DNA from: Smittia aterrima
Lineage: Eukaryota > Arthropoda > Insecta > Diptera > Chironomidae
DNA length: 64,000 bases
NCBI GenBank assembly: GCA_033063855.1
Contig: CP093831.1
Location: 3,720,001-3,784,000, forward strand
Direction of reading: 5' to 3'
Below are positions 11,595 to 25,112 of this stretch, one piece after another. The notes beneath the pieces were generated by a model. It did not search any database, was not told where the DNA came from, and saw only the letters and a program-made list of their open reading frames with translations. Position 1 is the stretch's first letter. Each line of letters opens with the position of its first letter. The translations under genes and the position numbers were made by a program.

Positions 11595-14500
11595 GTGAGT
11601 GCCGCCGATTCCTTTTAAAAATCAATTTGTGCGTTCGAAATAATTGAATTGATCTTTATTTCTCGCCGTATGCGGTCTTAATTGTTTTGAGTAGCTTGTG
11701 GACCCTTAAGTCATCTCATCTCGTTGTTGATTAATCGCCACGATAATCTCAATAGCGAACTCTTGAATTTCACTTTCATCGCCGTTGAAATAATAAAAAG
11801 AATGTCTGTAAATCACGACGCGATTGCAAGAAAGCCACACAATGCTCGTCTTGAACATCTTCCTTCCTGCAGATTTTCCGAATCGCATAACAATACGTAA
11901 TGCCGCGGGTTATTCAATGCGGTTCTCTTCTTTTCTACAACTGACACGCCGCGAATTAATTTACGAGAAAGACACAACCTCTTAGTAATATTTTTTTTCG
12001 TGTTCCAAACACTTTACATCTGGCAGGCCATCAATTAAGTCAACATAAAAAAGATTCGTTTAGGATCAAAAGAGAAAGAGCTAATTACATTTGGATACTT
12101 TGGTTATTCAAAATTCGCGGCAGCTCATCGATCATGATCAAGATTTTCGCATTAGCTTTGGTTACCGAACTTCCTAAAGAAGCTTTTGTCCATCAATTTG
12201 TTGTTAGATAATCTTTGAAACCGCAAGACGAAGCGAGAAGAAAGCCCATAAAGAACTGCAAGGCTATTAAATTGTGATATCAACGACATGAAAAAGAAAT
12301 TTAGTTTCATGAGATCGCGAAACGAGAAACTTGAGAAGTCGAAAGAGATTTAATTGTAAGCGCTTAAAAGAAGCAATTCAAAGGTCAGCTGCTTGTGGAT
12401 TAAGCAGATCACTCGAGCAATTTGTTAAGTTCAAAATGCCAGAAGGAAAAGATTTCTTATCAACTTCAAGGCAGAAATCGCTTTAAAAAGGTCGACGAAG
12501 TTCTTCTCTTCAACGATTATCAATCACACGATTACTTTAATCACCTCTTGCTTCATCTAATTGAATCAAACCGCTTTACTTAATCTCTTAACAAACAGTC
12601 GCAAGATGTTTCTAATTTTCACAGCTGTCTGGTCGCAATCTCTTAAATGATTTCGACGCTAGCTGCTTCGAAATGCGATTTATATTATAAAATGAAAATT
12701 GAAATTTGAGCAACTTCTGTGAGCCCAAAATTGTTTTTTTCCCATAAATTTCCAAACGCGACGACGACAATAACTTTATAGCTTGGGATCTTTGTGCGAT
12801 GAGATCAAGAGAGGCGTTTAAATTTTTATGTAAGAGGTGAAATAGATTTGATGTCACCGATAAAGTGAAGCGTTTATGCGGAATTTGATTTATGTTATTT
12901 TTTTTTCGTTTTGGCAAATGATGATTCACAAGATCCGGAAATTTCATCGCGATGTTGAAACGCTCAAGAGCAGTTTTTCTCGTATTTCAATCCGTTTCAA
13001 TGTTGCTTTATGCAAGGCACGCAAAACAAAAAAAAGTTACACGAGAATTCAAAGATCGTGTGAGATGCCTGATCATCGACGCTTCGTTACGAGTTCAACA
13101 ATCAATAAAACTAGATCAAGTCGATCGGGCAACACCAAGCCAATGAAGATGAAGTTGATTGTTGTTAGAAGCAAAGAGAGAAAAACATGAAAAGTTAATA
13201 GTTTGCTTTGCAAAGAGTTCACGCGAACGTCGAACAAACCGTCATCAGACGAAGAGGAAACGAAACTGAAAGTTTTATGTGTGAGATATTTCACATGGAG
13301 CTGACATGAACATGGAAACGTGATAAGCGATTGTAAATTGATAATCAAGAAATTTTCACGCAGATTTTGACATTAAACTGTTCATTTTCCGTCCATTACA
13401 GTAATTGACGTTATTATCTTTAGCGTAACTTCACATTCGATGAGAGCTTTGCGGATAGACTTACATTACATCACAGAAACGTTTACAGAGTTTAGTGGAG
13501 ATGACTCTGCGAAATTAATCGAGGATCGCCTATAAATCAGGAAAGACTTTCTTCGAATCGTTTGCGCAATTTTATTTCGGAGATTTTTAATGTCTGCGAG
13601 GGCGTGTGATGAGCCAAATGACGAAGCTTTTCGAAATTCCTGACAATAACTTTTTAATGTTCCATAAAATTATTTGCGGGCGTAAGAAATACGATACTCG
13701 TCAGTTGACATCAATTCCGCTCATGTGAGGCTCCCTTAAGCGCTTCGAGGAAGAGAACTAATAAAATTATGAAATTCAAGCGATCAATGATCCGCAACGA
13801 GAAGAGGTTAAACGTTTTTCATGAGTTTTTCATTTTCAAGATTCTGAATTGTGGCCAATTGCCAAACTATTATTCAATACTTAATCGCTGATGCTTTGAG
13901 ACTTTTCCATCGATTTTTTTTTGGGTCGCAACAAAGCCATCGATGTGTAGCGTTTAGTTACAGAGAGGAAACCTTCACTAATTTCTCGATCGTCTTGCCA
14001 ACTTTTGGCCTTTCGGACTCTAATTCAAGTCAATATCTGCACGTTTCCATTAGTTCACTCTTTCTCGTTCAACATTGACTGGCTTGAACGTGAAAATCAA
14101 AAGTTTATCAATTACCTGTTCGATTGAAACGATTTGCATCAACTTGCAATAAATGCAATTGTTGATCGGACGAAGCAAGAAAAAAATCTCCCACGGTAAC
14201 AAGAAACTTTATTGTTGTTGTCGACTAGTTAATCGTTTGTTGGAAAGTGATATTACTCGACTTGGATCGTTTATTTGATCTTCAATTGAAATCAACAAAC
14301 CAAAATAAATTCATTTTTTTTTGTGAGCGACATTGGGTTGAGGTCGCTTTGAAAAAGATGAAAAATTATGTGAGAAAAGCGCATCGTTTGTCGGATTTTT
14401 CTAATTGTCTATTTGTCTTAGAGATGTCATAAATGTCTAATTATTCCGATTGCGCAACTGTTTCTAATTAACTTTTTTTTTGATTAAAACACTTTTGAAA

Positions 14501-14936
14501 TAATTTTTTTTTTGGTGTGAGCTTCAGCACAAAAACGAAACGAAAGACTTCAATGAGCGACCAAGAAGGCAAGATTCAAGTTTAGGTTTTTTACTTTTTT
14601 GAATTGCAAAACTCAAAACTAGTTAGGATAAAAACTGAACGAGGAGGAAACGAAATCGACGGCGACAACTGATGCGATTAGACTTCAGGAATATCGTGCT
14701 CACTTAATTGGTTCTCTTGATTTAATCTGCAAACGTTCCCATAAACGAATCAGCGACCTTGATGTCATTTCAGTTTGATGTAGGAGATGTAAACAAGTTT
14801 AAGAGCAATTTAATCTGGACAGAAGTTTCGAGTATGCGAAATCACCCAGCGCTGTCGTTGAAAACGTCTGCCAATTGAAAGATAAATATTTCCGCGATGT
14901 AATTATGTTTTCTGTTTATAAAAGTTCAGCTGCTTC
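11595..14936. other. Probable first intron of CPAP-A, no coding content seen
   Basis: No convincing exon. Frames at 12612-12947 (minus) and 12876-13190 (plus) are about 105-111 codons but low in complexity and overlap each other, so I treat them as chance ORFs. If the 5' exon at 11594 is correct, this is intronic DNA, and the right arm of IR1 lies at its end. Confidence 0.4.
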
Positions 14937-16338
14937 TCGCTTTGGATTATCATGCAAGGAGAATCTCACGTTAGCTTCTCTCAAATGCATTTCTTTGGTA
15001 TGGAAATTGTTTTCGCTTGTGCATCACACTCCGCTGTTGATGATGATACTGAAACGAATCCAATGTCATTAGAAAATGTTGGCGAAGGAAATGTATGGGA
15101 AAAGTAAAAGGAAAACTCTCTCTTTCTCTATTCGCTTGCAGTCATCAAAGAACTTTACCAATTAAAATTATTTTTCGTCTGATAAGACGACGATTATTGA
15201 GTTGGCTCGTGAGAAAACCTCGAAATGATTCTGCGCTAAGCCATGCGAAACCAATCGATCTCTAGTTCGTTCGTTCGTTGGACTATTTACGCAACATCAA
15301 ACCTTTACCTTCTCACAACAAGTTAATGCACATCAGAAATGAAGCGCTTGATGCATTTTGCAATTGTGAGAGATGCAGACGATGTTGAAATTCTATTTGA
15401 AGAACATCGATCGCTCTAAGTTAATTTTCTGTTTCGACGCGCAGTTCGTGCTCACTCAGGCGATAGCGTAATAGTTTAATTGATTCAATGATATAATTCG
15501 ATTGTTGCTTCTCGTTTGCTTCTGTGATTAAGTGACAAAAGAAAATGCTGCGAGAAGGTTTTCTCGTCGAAGACAATCGCTTGTGTTCGATTCGGCGATT
15601 TCAACATAAATCTGAGCTTGAAACTTGGAAGTTTCTGATTTGGAGATAGCAAAACTTTCCTTAAACTTTTCATCGCAACTACAAGAAATTCGTGTTTGAT
15701 TAAGAAGACATTTCTCGTATTCCTCGCTCGCTCAGAGACTTGCTTCGCTCAGCGATTGAGAAACATTCACGTTCATCTTCTTTCACTTTCATCTCTCAAC
15801 AAACAAATATTTTCATCTGATTCGCAACGGATATTGTTGTCAATTCGATGTGACAAAAAGTTAATTGAAAAATTGCGATGATGTAAGATGAGACGAGAAA
15901 AGCAAGAAGAGGATTAGGTCAATCAACACTTTGTAATCCGAATTAGGTGAAGTTTGTTTGGAATTTTCAATCAAACGATGAATGAACTACAACAAGTTCA
16001 ACTGCTAAACTGTCATCGAACTTGATTCATGAAGAAAGTTTCATCACGTTCTCGGAAGAAAGTCGCGAACATGAATTCAAATGCGCTTTGAGCATTAAAA
16101 CAAATAAATTTCCATTCAATTCAATAAGCGAAGACTTTGCCGTTCCTCGAACCTTCTCCACATCCCATCTCAGTCAATGAACAAGCTCACACAAGTTTTC
16201 TTCTTTTGCTCTTAATTTTTGTTTTGTCTTCGCTCATGACTGACCCACATTACCTTCGCTTGCTTCATTTTTGCTTAATTTCCATCCAAACTAATTTTTT
16301 TAGTGGAATCGCTCACAATTTCGTTGCATGCCATCAGT
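14937..16338 (-). repeat. IR1 right arm (1.4 kb inverted repeat)
   Basis: Inverted partner of 6777-8180. The arm ends only 81 bp before the acceptor of the exon that carries the CPAP-A start codon, so it is placed in the proximal 5' region or the 5' intron of that gene. The inner edge is at 14937 (tcgctttggattatcatg) and the outer edge is at 16338. Beyond both edges the two sides are unrelated. Confidence 0.92.
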
Positions 16339-16443
16339 AATGTGTGTCTGGGAATGCTCGCTTGGCGTGACGTTTGAACAAGTGATTAATAATCTTCATC
16401 TATTCTTTTTTTCTTTCAGACGAAATTTCGAAAAGCACCAACC

Positions 16444-19400
16444 ATGGGCAACAATTGGCAAGTCAAACTGCTGCTGGTGATCGGTAAGTGTCTAGTGATA
16501 AATCATTCTTTATCTGTTTGATCTTGACTGCAACAAGATTAAGACGACGACCACTCTTGCAGCATTAACTCGATTTTCGGAAGTTAATGAAATTACAAAT
16601 TCACGATTCAACGTTTGTCTGACCTTTGCATTTGTTCAGACGACAACGCGAAGAGTTAAGCGTCAAAACTTGTTGGCATCGACAAACGGATTTGTGGATT
16701 AAGCCGAGGCGCAAAGCGAAATTGTTACCGATACATAAAAGTATTTAACATCAGTTTCATGGCATTTTATTGTTGATATTTATCGCCTTTTAATGAACCA
16801 TTTCATTTTGAACTTGAACTTTACTGAATTGTTTGAAGCAAATACTTTGCAGCACAATGAGAGAGGAGATCGACAGGCTGAAAACATTTTCATTAAAATG
16901 AAGTCATTAAGCTGTTTAACATTCATAATAATTTGTTATCTTTTGAGGGTGAGAACTATGCCTTCTGCTTAGTCAGTGGCGATGCCATGGCCAAATCATC
17001 TTAAGGGTCATCGCTGTTTGACGTTAACGTCGAGTTTATGAAATCCAATTAGGCAAATGCGAAAAAATGTTATGACATTGCGTGCCACGCGTTTAATGAG
17101 AGCACGACGGAGTTATTCGCATTTATTTAGAGAGAAGCTAAACGCTTCTGCGTCTGCAATTTGAAATTCAAAGTAGCTGCTTGGGGAGAAGCTTCACGCA
17201 GTTCTCGGCGCTTGTCCAATGGAGTTCCAATACTTGATGGCTTAATTTATGTATTTTGGTTAAGGCAAGTCCGCTATTATGTTCACGAAAAGTATAATTT
17301 AATTATAGATCATTAAATTCTTGGTGAAGAAAACTGACTGAGAAGCCATTGTAAAGCTTGCGCATTATAAAAAGTGTAAAAGCTCTTTTTTCTATTTTGT
17401 TAAAATATTTTCGGTGTGAAATTTTCTCACAAAACAAATCGTTGATCTCGACTCACGTCTGCAGTGTTTCTTGCTATTTTTTTCTCTGTCTGGCAAATTA
17501 GATACAAAGAAGCAAAGTGAAGTGAACAATTCACGAATTATTCGCAATGCCAGCAGGCTCTCTGACATCAAACTAATTGAACTAGTCGTGTCTGCGATAT
17601 ACTTTAAAATCAGAGCTCCAATCAAAGATTACATTTCAATTGAAAAGATCAGTTTCTCATATTCGAGGATTGAATTTCTCAGAGGTGAAAAGAAGTGTCT
17701 TGCGTCAGAATCTTTTGGGGCGAGTTTGAAGATTGTGTGAAGTCAATAAAAAAATATTTTTTTAATTTCTGAATTATTCGAAGTCTAAGCTTGTCACGAA
17801 TTTAAATTAAATCGCATTACATTATTTATGGACACACCCCATGAGATAATCCTACAAGTAATTTCGTCTTGCTCGACATTTCTGACGATCTCTTTGATTG
17901 GCAAAGAATGATAAAAACTTTTCAACACTCAAAGTGCTGAGTTGATGTCTCGTAATCCTTTTGCTTTTGGCAAAGTGTTGAAATCCATCCGTCAAACATA
18001 TCGCACCACATTTAACGGTAGTCAATCAATTATTTTGACGTCATGCAATCGCAGAAACACGCAACAGCACAAGGCGTTGATATTCCTGTGCGATTCGTTT
18101 TTCATGACCATTGTTATTTCGCTTTTTTGGCGAGGCAGCTACAATTCATCTTCTGTTGTGAGAAATTAGAAATGTTATACAATCGAAGAGTGTCGGGCAC
18201 AGCTTTTTTGGTCTACAATCTTGATGACTATTGGCAACAGTTTTATAACAAACTTTGGAGATGATTCAGATAGGTTTTTCTTGCTTTGTAATTGCGGCAA
18301 ATGCCAGTGAGAGTCATAACGATGTGATCGCAATTTCCTCTGCCTTGATCTCAACACTGCAAAGTTGACGATCAAGCGAAGGCTTTTCATGATTCACTCC
18401 GTCTAACGATTTACTTTCTTCCGTCTTATTTTATATTTATCTTCTTCTCCTTCGTTCCAGGCTTCATATTGTTCAGCAGTCTGCATTGTTGCGGGTTAAA
18501 GGTGAGCTATGAAATGTATTTCTCTCGTGTCTCGAGCCGCTCGTTTTCGTTCATTCAATTAAGTTAATGTTTGAAGAGCATTTGATAGAAGGAAATGAAG
18601 GCAAACGATCTCTCTAACTGCTTCAAAGCAAATCAAATTTAATTGTGAGAGTTATCGAGCTCAATGAGCTTCGCTCATATCTCGTCAAATGTTTTCATCT
18701 CAAGTTTCTTTTAAATGCAATTTCTCCGACTTGGGAGGATGATAAAGCGTCGCGATAGTTCATTGAATTATTATTGCCTCCTCCACATTAATTCCGAGAA
18801 GACTTTCGATTTGACTAATCATTCATAAGGCGATTCGCTAGTTAGATAAAAAGCTATTAGACGCCATAAACTTTCAATTTATGAACTTTCAAGGAGGAAA
18901 GCGAATGCAATCAAAGGTAAAATGTGCATCGAAATGCCAAGTGTCATAAGGAAACTATAAACTTTCAAGTTGTCAGGAGTTGTCGGAGAAATTTGTGCGC
19001 CGAATCAAACATGAAGTTGCGTTGAGAGTATGCAACTCAATTTTTACTTAAACAATTACATCACATTAGGCCTAATTAGCATAAGTATGATCTTTCATAT
19101 GTTGCATGCAACTCGCCGCGGTTTCATTTGAATACAATGCGAGTTTTCCAAGTGAGTCAAACATTCAAATTTTCTTATGATGATTTTTATCTAATGTTCA
19201 TATGAGAATCGCATCTCGTAACAAGCAAGCAAGCGAGAGAAGGAAAGAAACGAAAACGAGGCTTAATTAATTTCACTCTTCATTTCTCCGACTGCAGGCA
19301 GTGGCTTAAAGTTAATTGTTTTTATGCGCGAATGGGGAGAAGAGCGGGCGATGAGGTTGAAGGGAAAGAAAGAAATTTTCAGACCCGCAACGTCGACGGC

Positions 19401-22400
19401 TACGAGACTGACGAGGAAGAATGAGCGAGTTTGAGAAATGAAGAAAATGCGCGGAACATTAAATAAGAAGTCGGAGCATATTTCATCATGAACGTAATCA
19501 TATTTTTCTCTCGCGCCGATGTAATGAAGAGATCATCTGCTTTGCATCTATCGCAGAGCCGATGCTGAAAGAGAAGGAAAAACTTTTCCCATTGTTTGTT
19601 TATGGAAAACAAAGAATGATGATTAATTCATTCGATTGCTCGCAATTGCCATTGTAAACAACTCTTCTTACTTCTAACTCACGAAGAGTCTCTGAGATTC
19701 GATTTGATGGACAAATTAACTGCGACGAGCTGCTGACTTTACTTAATGTTGATAATCAGGAAGTGCGTTCAAAGTTTTCAACACTTTGCTCTCAAGAAAA
19801 AGCTTCAACTGAAACAAAGCAAATCAATTTGAGAAATTCCCTAAAAATTAATTAAGACTCGCTAGTTTCAAAATCAAATTAACAAATGTCCAGACACTGA
19901 CGTTGTAACAGAATCCAATCTCATTAGATTGCTATCAACGATTTGAGAAGCAAATTGTTTCTCAAAATGATTCAAGAGCAATTAATTCATTACCATCACA
20001 CAGCACGAAGTCGAAAGAAGACATGAAAACAAACTCGTCTTTCTGTCTTTCCTATGAGCATGGCAGAGAATGTAGCAAAGTCGCGGCTTCGTGTTGAATG
20101 ACTGCAAATTGTAATTAAATGAGACCAATTATGCACAGCAGTTGTAGTATTCAAAGCACTTGGTTGTTGCTTCATCGGCCCTCAAGTGAGAGGGGAATTA
20201 CCTCCGAAGTCGAAAGAATCAATTGCATCATTTGCCAACGTCAATTATCTTGTTTCTCACTCTCTTGAATATTTCGCAGCAACGACATAGAACATCACCC
20301 AAAATCGTTGCTCAACGAACTGGAGCAGCACGGTTTGAGGAATACGTCGATGATGAGAACGCCAGTCATGAATCAAAGCTCAAGAAGAGATTCTCAGATG
20401 ATCCCGACATCGATCCAGTTCATTCTGATCCAGCGATTTATCAAGGCGTTCTTGGACGACCGGGCGTTGACTTTCCTGTAATGACAGTGATTCCGAAAAC
20501 AAACTTTGAGTGCAGGAACTTGGGCAATGGATATTTCGCTGACTTAGAGACCTCGTGTCAGGTATCATTGACAATGCTTTAACAAATTGTTCGCGACAAT
20601 CGTTTGTTTTACTCGTTTTTAGGTTTTCCACATTTGCGATGAAGGACGTAAAATCTCATTTCTCTGTCCCAATGGAACGATCTTTCGTCAAATCGATTTG
20701 ATCTGCGACTGGTGGTTTAAGGTTGATTGCAATGCTGCACCCGAACACTACGCAGAGAGCTCTGAGCAGCTTCAACGAGCGCAGAGATTACGTCAACAGA
20801 AATTGCGTCACGTTGTGAGAAGCGAACAAGGGTTTGGTGCATCCGGCGAAATCTTTTTCCGCAACGATGCTCGACCAGCCGAATCTATTCAAAAGCCAGC
20901 GGTACGTTTGCCTCAAGGTCGATCATTCCGAGCTCCAAATTCGAAAATAAACAAACGAATGGATAACAATGAGAGTGATGCAAGTAAGCCTGCCGGAGAA
21001 AATGCGAGTGCCTCTGATGTTTTGTACTCGCGTCGAAATATTCGCAAGGAGAACGCGAATGAAAATGATTCGAAAGGAAAAGAAATTCAAGAAACTGCCG
21101 AGAGTTCGTCGTTTGTCAAAGACAGAAGCGCGTACAATGGCTATTCGTATCCATCTCCCTCGAATAATAATAACGGTTATCAATATCTTCCACCAAATCA
21201 AGGCTACAACTATCCATCAGCCAGAAACAATCCTGGACCGCGCACTGACGAGAAAGTGGAATCTAATCCAAAACCTGAAAAATTGAAGAACAGCGTTTTC
21301 TTATCTGAGCCTCAGCCATTCAACACTCGACCAACAGAGAAACTTTCTGAGATGTATGTTTCGACAGTTGCCAATTTAGAGATCGCCACGACGAAAAGCA
21401 CCACGACTGCGAAGATCTTGGAACCTGTGACCTCGAAACCACAAATCAAATCGACAGTTACATCTCCGAACTCCCGTGGCAGCACAACTTATGAATCGAG
21501 TTTGAAATCAGCAGAAAATAAGGAAACGATCAGAAGCAGAATTCAAACTGTGAACTCTGTTTCAAGCAGCGACGTTAAATCGACAACTGCAAGTTATGAC
21601 TCTCAGAAAATCAACACTTACTCAACAGCAAGACGAGCGAATGGAAAAACTAAGGAAACTCCTTTCTACACTCCGACGATTCCAACAATTCGTGAAACCA
21701 CAACGACTGCCATTCCCACAACAACAACTCCAGAACCTGAGACAACAACGCAAGCCACTAACTCAGAGATTGTTAAGCACGCGTTGGAAATGATGGAATC
21801 TTTGAAAGATCTTGACATTGACACTGTAATTCCAACAGAAACTGAGCGTTACATGGGCGATCGAATTGGTTTGGAGGTTCCGCCTTCATCTGGTCCAAAT
21901 GCTCTTCATTCTCTCGCTTTATACTTTGCCAACGGTGACATTAACAACACAAAACGTATGACAGAGGAACAAGCGCGAAAAGCTAAAGAAGGTATCTCTG
22001 CTGTCTTCTTAAGCGACAAGACAGTCACGAAATATGAAGAACTTTTCCCTGGCGAGAAGCGATCGACTGAACCTTCAATTTCTCAGCATTTCAGCTCCCA
22101 AGCTGAGACTCGTTACAGCGAAGATGAATCTAATGATCTTGAAACTCAACACTCGAAGAATCCTGTTCTCTCTGCAGCTGGAACACCTCAATTAAGAGAA
22201 ATCGCTCAAGTCTTCACTCACGCGTTATCAGCTTATCTTCAAGATCCAGAGCAATTTAGAAAGATTCTTTCTGAGATTAGACCAACGCAGCCACCTCCAG
22301 TTGAACTTAATGAAATTCCTCGATTCCCTGGAGAAAATCAAGAATTCTCACGAGAAGAGTCAAACTATAATATTCCTCGAACAAGTGGAGCGACAAGCAA

Positions 22401-24405
22401 ACCTGAAGATTTAGAGATTTTTGACTTCTCAGATGTTACATCGTCACCGAAAGAAAAAGAAAGTGAAACGACGACTGAAGGTTACGATGAAAAAACGACG
22501 ACAGATTCGAGCTTGCCATTGACGACTTATTACCCGCAAGTCACTGAATCTCTTCCACAAGCTTCGTCAAGTTTTGCCGATAAAACTCCGGGATCACGTT
22601 TCTTAACTGAAAGTTTAGAGAAAACTGCAAATGAAAATATTATCTCGAGAACAGCAAAGAGACTCGATCACTCATTGAGACTTCCCGCTGATGAGATTAA
22701 CGGTGCTCTCGGATCATCATCAAAAGTCGATATCGATATTATCAACAGCAAAGAAGACGAAGACACTTATTTCCCTCCCAACACAGGCAGCAAGAGCGTT
22801 CTGAGTCCTTACGGCTTTGGAGTTAAACCTGAGAACAGCACGCCAATCAATGATCCATATCCAACGTCTCTCGCTGATACTCAAGCAGTTCCACTAAGAT
22901 GGGGAGAAGAACTCACAACGATTGATCCAGAAACTACTGACATTACTCCAACAGTTTACCCTGAATTGCTTCCTCCATATGACATCAATGGAACGAATGT
23001 TTTCAGTCACCCTAGCAACGAAATTCAATTGCCAAACGAGGAAACTGATGAACATCTTCACACCCAACAGAGTCAGTCGTTCGTCTCAAGTCGCAACAAC
23101 ATTTACACGGAAATTAAAAAGTCGAAAACATACAACGATTATCTAAACTACAATGAAGAGTTCCTGCTGGGCACAACAAATTTCGGTGAGAAAATAGTAA
23201 CCACGACAGAGATTCCACAGACATCAACGATCAAGGGACATTACGTAACTAAATCGATTCCAGTAACGACATCAACTGCGTCACCGGAAACGACAACCTT
23301 CGATTATTCGCCAACAACTTCATCTCCTGACTCGATCAAAACGACTTTGCCAGATTCAGGAACGTTCAATGCAAATTACAAAACGACCGTCTCTTACACA
23401 GTTTTCTTAGATCCACTCACGATCAATGATGGCTTGATGGAGTCTGAGGAAGAGACTACAGTGACTCCTTCACCTAACACGTATTTGCCCAACGATTCCA
23501 CAAACACCGATGATTCCAATCAACTCACGACCACACCAGTAACGACCCAGCGACGTGGAAAATCTTCATTCGCAACAACACCTTTGACGATTCGATTTGC
23601 AGCTGAAGAAACAAATAGCATTGAACCAATGCAGAAGCGTGCAAATGAAATGTTCGGCAATTTGAATGAAACCCAAGTGAACCATTTGATGAACGTGATG
23701 AAGAAGGCTGAAGATAACAAGCAAGTGAAGAGATTGATTTTGCTATTGATTCAAACATGCGATGGAGATGATCACAACAAAACGTTGGAGGAGTCAAGAC
23801 AAGCTCTGCTGAATGCTTTGATTGGAATGGACAGCAACAATGAGAATCGAAGTGAAATCAAAATCATAAACACGAGACGTGAGAAGAGTTTGAGAACGAC
23901 ATCGACAACAACTACAGAGACTCCGATTACAACATATCGCAGTGTCAATCACGAGAAATACACGAGCTCAGAGTCAGTAAGCAAGGAACTCGACGATGCC
24001 GAACCAACGACTTCATCTGTCGATCAAACAGCAACATCGTTCGATTCACGTTCAAATTTTGAAAGCGAGACGACTACATCAGACTATCAGCCGACAGAAT
24101 CTGAAGTTACTACAACAGAAACTCCGTCAACTACTTCGACCACAACTACGACGGAGCAGCCAATTTCACTGCCAGTAAACACACGCACTCGCTCGATAGA
24201 GTCAAAGCCCAAGTTCAGACTAAAGTCAAATATCAATTCGAAAACGAGTTCGGGTAGCGTAAGACATCAGAAGAGCTTAAGCACGCACGATGAATTTGTC
24301 GCTGAGCAAAGTCAAACTTCATCAATAGAGCATAAACGTGCCGATGCAAGGGCACTCGAACTACTGCGATCACTTTATTCGCTTGCGTCACGATGGGGAA
24401 AATGA
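16444..24405 (+). CDS. Cuticular protein analogous to peritrophins, one chitin-binding domain, long Thr-rich region (CPAP-A)
   Basis: Coding exons are 16444-16483, 18461-18501, 20280-20561 and 20623-24405, giving 1381 aa. Acceptors and donors are canonical (CTTTCAG, GTAAGT, GTGAGC). Residues 1-27 form a signal peptide split by a phase-1 intron; its end coincides with a phase-0 intron. A type-2 chitin-binding domain follows with six Cys at about 105, 120, 126, 136, 149 and 157 and the family motifs GYFADLETSCQ and FLCPNGTIF, preceded by a conserved PGVDFPVM stretch. The remaining 1200 residues are Ser/Thr/Pro/Glu-rich with repeated TTT/TTTTE runs, suggesting mucin-like O-glycosylation and extracellular matrix location. 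A basic KLKKR site near residue 60 could be cleaved. By family, it binds chitin in cuticle or tracheal/apical matrix. An AATAAA lies just after the stop. Exons in the Thr-rich part were not needed: one 3.8 kb exon covers it. Confidence 0.9.
16484..20279 (+). other. CPAP-A introns 2 and 3 (with the 41-nt exon between)
   Basis: Introns 16484-18460 (1977 nt) and 18502-20279 (1778 nt) flank a 41-nt microexon at 18461-18501. I see no nested gene; the small frames at 17392-18390 and 19400-19612 have no recognisable features. Length and position are typical for introns that carry enhancers, but no specific site can be claimed. Confidence 0.6.
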
Positions 24406-24417
24406 GAAAGTCGAACT

Positions 24418-24423
24418 AATAAA
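24418..24423 (+). terminator. Poly(A) signal of CPAP-A
   Basis: AATAAA starts 13 nt after the CPAP-A stop codon, the first such hexamer downstream. So close a signal implies a very short 3' UTR unless a later signal is used. Confidence 0.5.
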
Positions 24424-25112
24424 ATTTTAACTCTTATTTCTTAGAGCCATATAATGAATTTAAGATTGTCTAAGTTCTAAACGTCAACTGCCTTCGTTTC
24501 GTCATTCAATCTTTTACACGCATCGTCTCTTATTGGTTTTTTAGGTCCGCTTTGAATCGTCAATTCGTGATATTGTAAATACGTCAGTTCCGTGATAACC
24601 AACGCATTAAAACACAGTTCGATGTTTTTCTTAATCTCTTTTCGTTTAGGATTCGCAGCAGTTTCTTAGAAGTCAACGTTAGCTGAAATTTTAAATTTAA
24701 TCGCTCATAAGCAGAGAGGTCACTTTCATAATTTTCTTCAAAAATCCTTTTTAGGAATTTTCAAATAGATTTTTTTTAATTTCAATGTAGAAAGTGACTT
24801 CTCTGGTCATAATCATTCAATCAATTTATTCTTAATGCCCATTTACTTTATAAGTCTGAAGATTTTTTTTTATAATAAAACATTTATTTTCAACTTTTCA
24901 ATGAACATTCTTCAAGCTCATCGAGAAATGAAGTCTTTTGTAAAAAAAACTTTCATGTAATGTTAGAAACATATAAAAAACTAAATAAAAAAATTTGTCT
25001 AGCTTAATTCGATTAAATAATTTTTCTAATCACAATTGGACAATTTTCTAACTTTTCAGGAGTAAAGAAAAACTTTGGAATCTGACTATTCCGAATATCG
25101 CAATGGCAAAAC
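24424..25112. other. Convergent intergenic region between CPAP-A and snz
   Basis: No coding potential seen. The two genes point at each other, so this holds their 3' UTRs and terminators. Several A+T-rich tracts with AATAAA-like hexamers occur on both strands near 24880-25000. Confidence 0.5.

Noticed and set aside
12612..13348. Overlapping ORFs of 90-111 codons on both strands
   Set aside because: Low complexity, mutually overlapping, no splice signals linking them.
20923..21286. ORFs of about 90-105 codons on both strands within CPAP-A
   Set aside because: Shadows of the repetitive CPAP-A coding frame.
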